Source: Ruminococcus sp. (GTDB lineage Bacteria > Bacillota > Clostridia > Oscillospirales > Acutalibacteraceae). From it: a stretch of 7,317 bases of DNA. Positions 5,958 to 7,317 of the stretch are shown here, one piece after another. The stretch covers positions 1 through 7,317 of the forward strand of contig JAFVVB010000050.1 in assembly GCA_017502425.1 (NCBI GenBank). The letters are read 5' to 3'. How positions within the stretch are numbered: the stretch's first letter is position 1; every line of letters begins with the position of its first letter. The notes below the pieces were generated by a model, which worked only from the letters and a program-made list of their open reading frames with translations, made no database searches and had not been told where the DNA came from. Both the position numbers and the translations under genes were made by a program.

Positions 5958-5973
5958 AAAGTATAATTTATGA

Positions 5974-6810
5974 TTATTCTTTTACTGACAAGGTGTCCTC
6001 GATAGTGTTAACGGCATTCTCAAAATAATCACCGACAAAAAGCTCGATTGAACCCGTGTCAACACATTTAGCAAGAGCGTTATCCATAGGGATTTTGCAA
6101 AGCACCTGTGTGCCAAACTGCTCAGCTATCTCATCAATATGGCTTTCGCCAAAAATCTTGTGCTTGGTTTTACACTCCCTGCACTCAAAATAGCTCATAT
6201 TCTCAACTACACCGAGTACAGGAATATTCATCATATCAGCCATTTTCATAGCCTTTGATACTATCATAGATACGAGTTCCTGAGGTGAAGTTACGACTAT
6301 TATGCCATCAAGCGGAAGTGACTGGAATACGGTAAGCGGTACGTCACCTGTTCCAGGTGGCATATCAACAAACATATAGTCAACATCTTTCCAGATAACG
6401 TCGGTCCAGAACTGCTTTACTGTTCCTGCGATAACCGGACCACGCCATACAACAGGGTCTGTATCATTCTGTAAAAGCAGGTTAACTGACATAATATCGA
6501 TACCTGTTTTCGTAGTCTGCGGTAAAATACCGAACTCGTTACCTTTAGCTCTTTCTTTCACACCGAAAGCCTTAGGAATAGAAGGACCGGTGATATCAGC
6601 ATCGAGCACAGCGGTTTTATAGCCTCTGCGGTTAAGCTCAACAGCAAGCGCTGAAGTAACCAAGCTTTTGCCTACTCCGCCTTTACCTGATACGATACCG
6701 ATAACTTTTTTGACTGAGCTTAAATCGTTGAGCTTTTCAATCAGGTCCTGTGGTGTGGTGCGCTCAGCGCAGTTTTCGCTGCAATTAGAGCAATCGTGTG
6801 AACATCCCAT
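5974..6810 (-). CDS. mrp: Mrp/ApbC/NBP35-family iron-sulfur cluster carrier ATPase
   Basis: Mrp proteins are dimeric cytoplasmic P-loop ATPases (SIMIBI class, MinD/ParA-related) that hold and deliver [4Fe-4S] clusters to apo-proteins. The product has 278 residues from ATG 6810. In order: a Cys-rich start with Cys3, Cys7, Cys10 and Cys14, as often seen in clostridial Mrp and reminiscent of the Nbp35 N-terminal cluster site; the deviant Walker A GKGGVGKS (42-49); VLDADITGPSIP (68-79); WRGPVIAG (122-129), MFVDMPPGTGDVPLT (146-160), VVTSPQELVS (172-181), and the C-x-x-C pair Cys210/Cys213 that ligates the dimer-bridging cluster. The full FeS scaffold set is present, so it should be functional. 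An in-frame TTG at 6831 is rejected because AGAGGT (6820-6825) is placed for ATG 6810. A strong terminator follows the gene. A hairpin and possible promoter lie just upstream. Confidence 0.96.
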   Translation of the reverse strand: MGCSHDCSNCSENCAERTTPQDLIEKLNDLSSVKKVIGIVSGKGGVGKSLVTSALAVELNRRGYKTAVLDADITGPSIPKAFGVKERAKGNEFGILPQTTKTGIDIMSVNLLLQNDTDPVVWRGPVIAGTVKQFWTDVIWKDVDYMFVDMPPGTGDVPLTVFQSLPLDGIIVVTSPQELVSMIVSKAMKMADMMNIPVLGVVENMSYFECRECKTKHKIFGESHIDEIAEQFGTQVLCKIPMDNALAKCVDTGSIELFVGDYFENAVNTIEDTLSVKE

Positions 6811-6819
6811 TTTATATAT

Positions 6820-6825
6820 ACCTCT
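6820..6825 (-). promoter_or_regulatory. mrp ribosome binding site that decides the start
   Basis: AGAGGT on the minus strand precedes ATG 6810 by 9 bases. It lies downstream of the alternative TTG at 6831, which would have no site of its own and would begin right after a hairpin. Confidence 0.8.
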
Positions 6826-6835
6826 TTTCAAAATA

Positions 6836-6859
6836 CAGGGCGAACCTTAGTCCGCCCTG
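6836..6859 (-). terminator. Hairpin between the acidic-tail gene and mrp (terminator or mrp leader element)
   Basis: On the minus strand, CAGGGCGGAC, a TAAG loop and GTTCGCCCTG form a 10-pair stem with one G-U pair; the plus-strand copy has an A-C mismatch there, so the polarity fits leftward RNA. It starts about 28 bases after the upstream stop and is followed by TATTTTG, a short and imperfect U-tract. It is a plausible terminator of moderate strength that would let some transcription through into mrp. Confidence 0.6.
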
Positions 6860-6876
6860 ATAATATCATTCTACCT

Positions 6877-6905
6877 ATTATATAGCTTTATTCTGCTTGA
6901 GTCTC
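6877..6905 (-). promoter_or_regulatory. Possible mrp promoter
   Basis: A perfect TATAAT occurs on the minus strand at 6882-6877, just past the end of the upstream gene. At 17 bases the -35 position reads GAGACT, only three of six matches to TTGACA, and there is no TG extension. If used, transcription would start near 6870 and the hairpin at 6836-6859 would lie in the mrp leader. AT-rich DNA yields such hexamers by chance, hence low confidence. Confidence 0.35.
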
Positions 6906-7317
6906 TTTTGAAGCTTCTTCTAAATCTTCAGCATAATCAAGAGTTTTGAGTTCTTCAACATCTTCTTTCGATGCTACTTCGTCATCGCTTAAGTCTTCAG
7001 CCTCAGCAAGCTCCTCTACGATGCCACCCTCTACTACTGCGTCTTCCTCTTCTTTTTCTTCGATGAGCTCGAAACCTGAAACGAATGTGTAAGGAATACC
7101 GTAACCAAGAGCTATGCACGCAAGAATCATAACAACCGGCTGTGAAGAAAGCTGGGTGTAAAGTGGAAGTGCAGGAGCGATTGATGCGATGATGATATAA
7201 AGTGCAGGAATATCAAGAACGCATAAAATGATAGGTGAAAAACGCTTTACAACCTTTCCTTCGCCAACTCTGGTAGCATAGAATACAAGCAGACCAAAAA
7301 CAAGAAATACTAAAACC
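6888..7317 (-). CDS. Membrane protein with highly acidic C-terminal tail, 5' end cut by window edge
   Basis: I do not recognise this gene. The frame ending at TAA 6888-6890 stays open for 142 sense codons to the right edge, so the start lies outside; the internal Met at 7130 is in the middle of a hydrophobic segment and is an unlikely start. Three hydrophobic segments are visible: visible residues about 1-14, 28-47 and 60-80, the last containing VVMILACIALGYGIPY. The loop after the first segment is basic (TRVGEGKVVKRF), which by the positive-inside rule puts it and the tail in the cytoplasm. From about residue 83 to the end, roughly 60 residues are dominated by Glu and Asp (ELIEEKEEEDAVVEGG onwards), with hardly any aromatic residues, so the tail is probably disordered. 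A hairpin follows the stop. It may share transcription with mrp, but nothing in the sequence ties the functions. Confidence 0.75.
   Translation of the reverse strand, partial: VLVFLVFGLLVFYATRVGEGKVVKRFSPIILCVLDIPALYIIIASIAPALPLYTQLSSQPVVMILACIALGYGIPYTFVSGFELIEEKEEEDAVVEGGIVEELAEAEDLSDDEVASKEDVEELKTLDYAEDLEEASKETQAE

Noticed and set aside
5736..5966. Plus-strand 76-codon open frame opposite the PH-domain gene and mrp terminator
   Set aside because: It runs through the terminator hairpin and is the shadow of a better-supported minus-strand gene with membrane spans and a PH domain.
6668..6850. Plus-strand open frame opposite the mrp start
   Set aside because: Antisense shadow of the conserved Walker A and Cys-rich region; no binding site or recognisable product.
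1..7317. tRNA, rRNA, CRISPR repeats, insertion-sequence ends, attachment sites, large riboswitch
   Set aside because: I looked for cloverleaf-like segments, regularly spaced repeats, transposase frames and long structured leaders and saw none; coding sequence fills nearly the whole window and gaps are all under about 150 bases.

Overview
This window looks like an ordinary stretch of chromosome from a low-to-moderate GC Gram-positive anaerobe. Strong GGAGG-type ribosome binding sites, AT-rich intergenic DNA with U-tailed hairpin terminators, an Mrp with a short Cys-rich N-terminus, and a glycogen/maltodextrin phosphorylase coupled to 4-alpha-glucanotransferase all fit the Bacillota. My best guess is a gut or rumen Clostridia (Oscillospiraceae/Ruminococcus-like), but that is inference from gene content and style, not a database match. 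I see no tRNA, rRNA, CRISPR array, insertion sequence, phage gene or recognisable defence or biosynthetic system.

Left block (1-3963, all on the minus strand, read right to left): a stand-alone CinA C-terminal domain protein (PncC-like), then a 97-134 bp regulatory stretch with a promoter and a 5'-terminal hairpin, then malQ (complete), then glgP (599 codons visible; its C-terminus lies beyond the left edge). The malQ stop and glgP start are one base apart, and the glgP ribosome binding site lies inside the last malQ codons. The two enzymes form the usual pair for consuming alpha-1,4-glucans: MalQ disproportionates short chains, and the phosphorylase releases glucose-1-phosphate from long ones.

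Middle block (about 3960-5681): pncC and rsmE diverge from a compact region where two extended -10 promoters appear to share one palindromic -35 hexamer, TTGCAA. On the plus strand, rsmE (16S rRNA m3U1498 methyltransferase) is followed 5 bp later by mtnN (MTA/SAH nucleosidase). Both concern S-adenosylmethionine: RsmE produces SAH and MtnN removes it. The likely mtnN terminator sits inside the opposite-strand gene.

Right block (5480-7317, all minus): a truncated-by-window membrane protein with a very acidic tail, then mrp (Fe-S cluster carrier ATPase), then a small membrane protein with a YdbS-like bacterial PH domain that overlaps the end of mtnN tail to tail. Each intergenic gap in this block contains a hairpin immediately before the next ribosome binding site. 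Most of the interest in the window lies in these regulatory layouts; the genes themselves belong to well-known families except for the acidic-tail protein.
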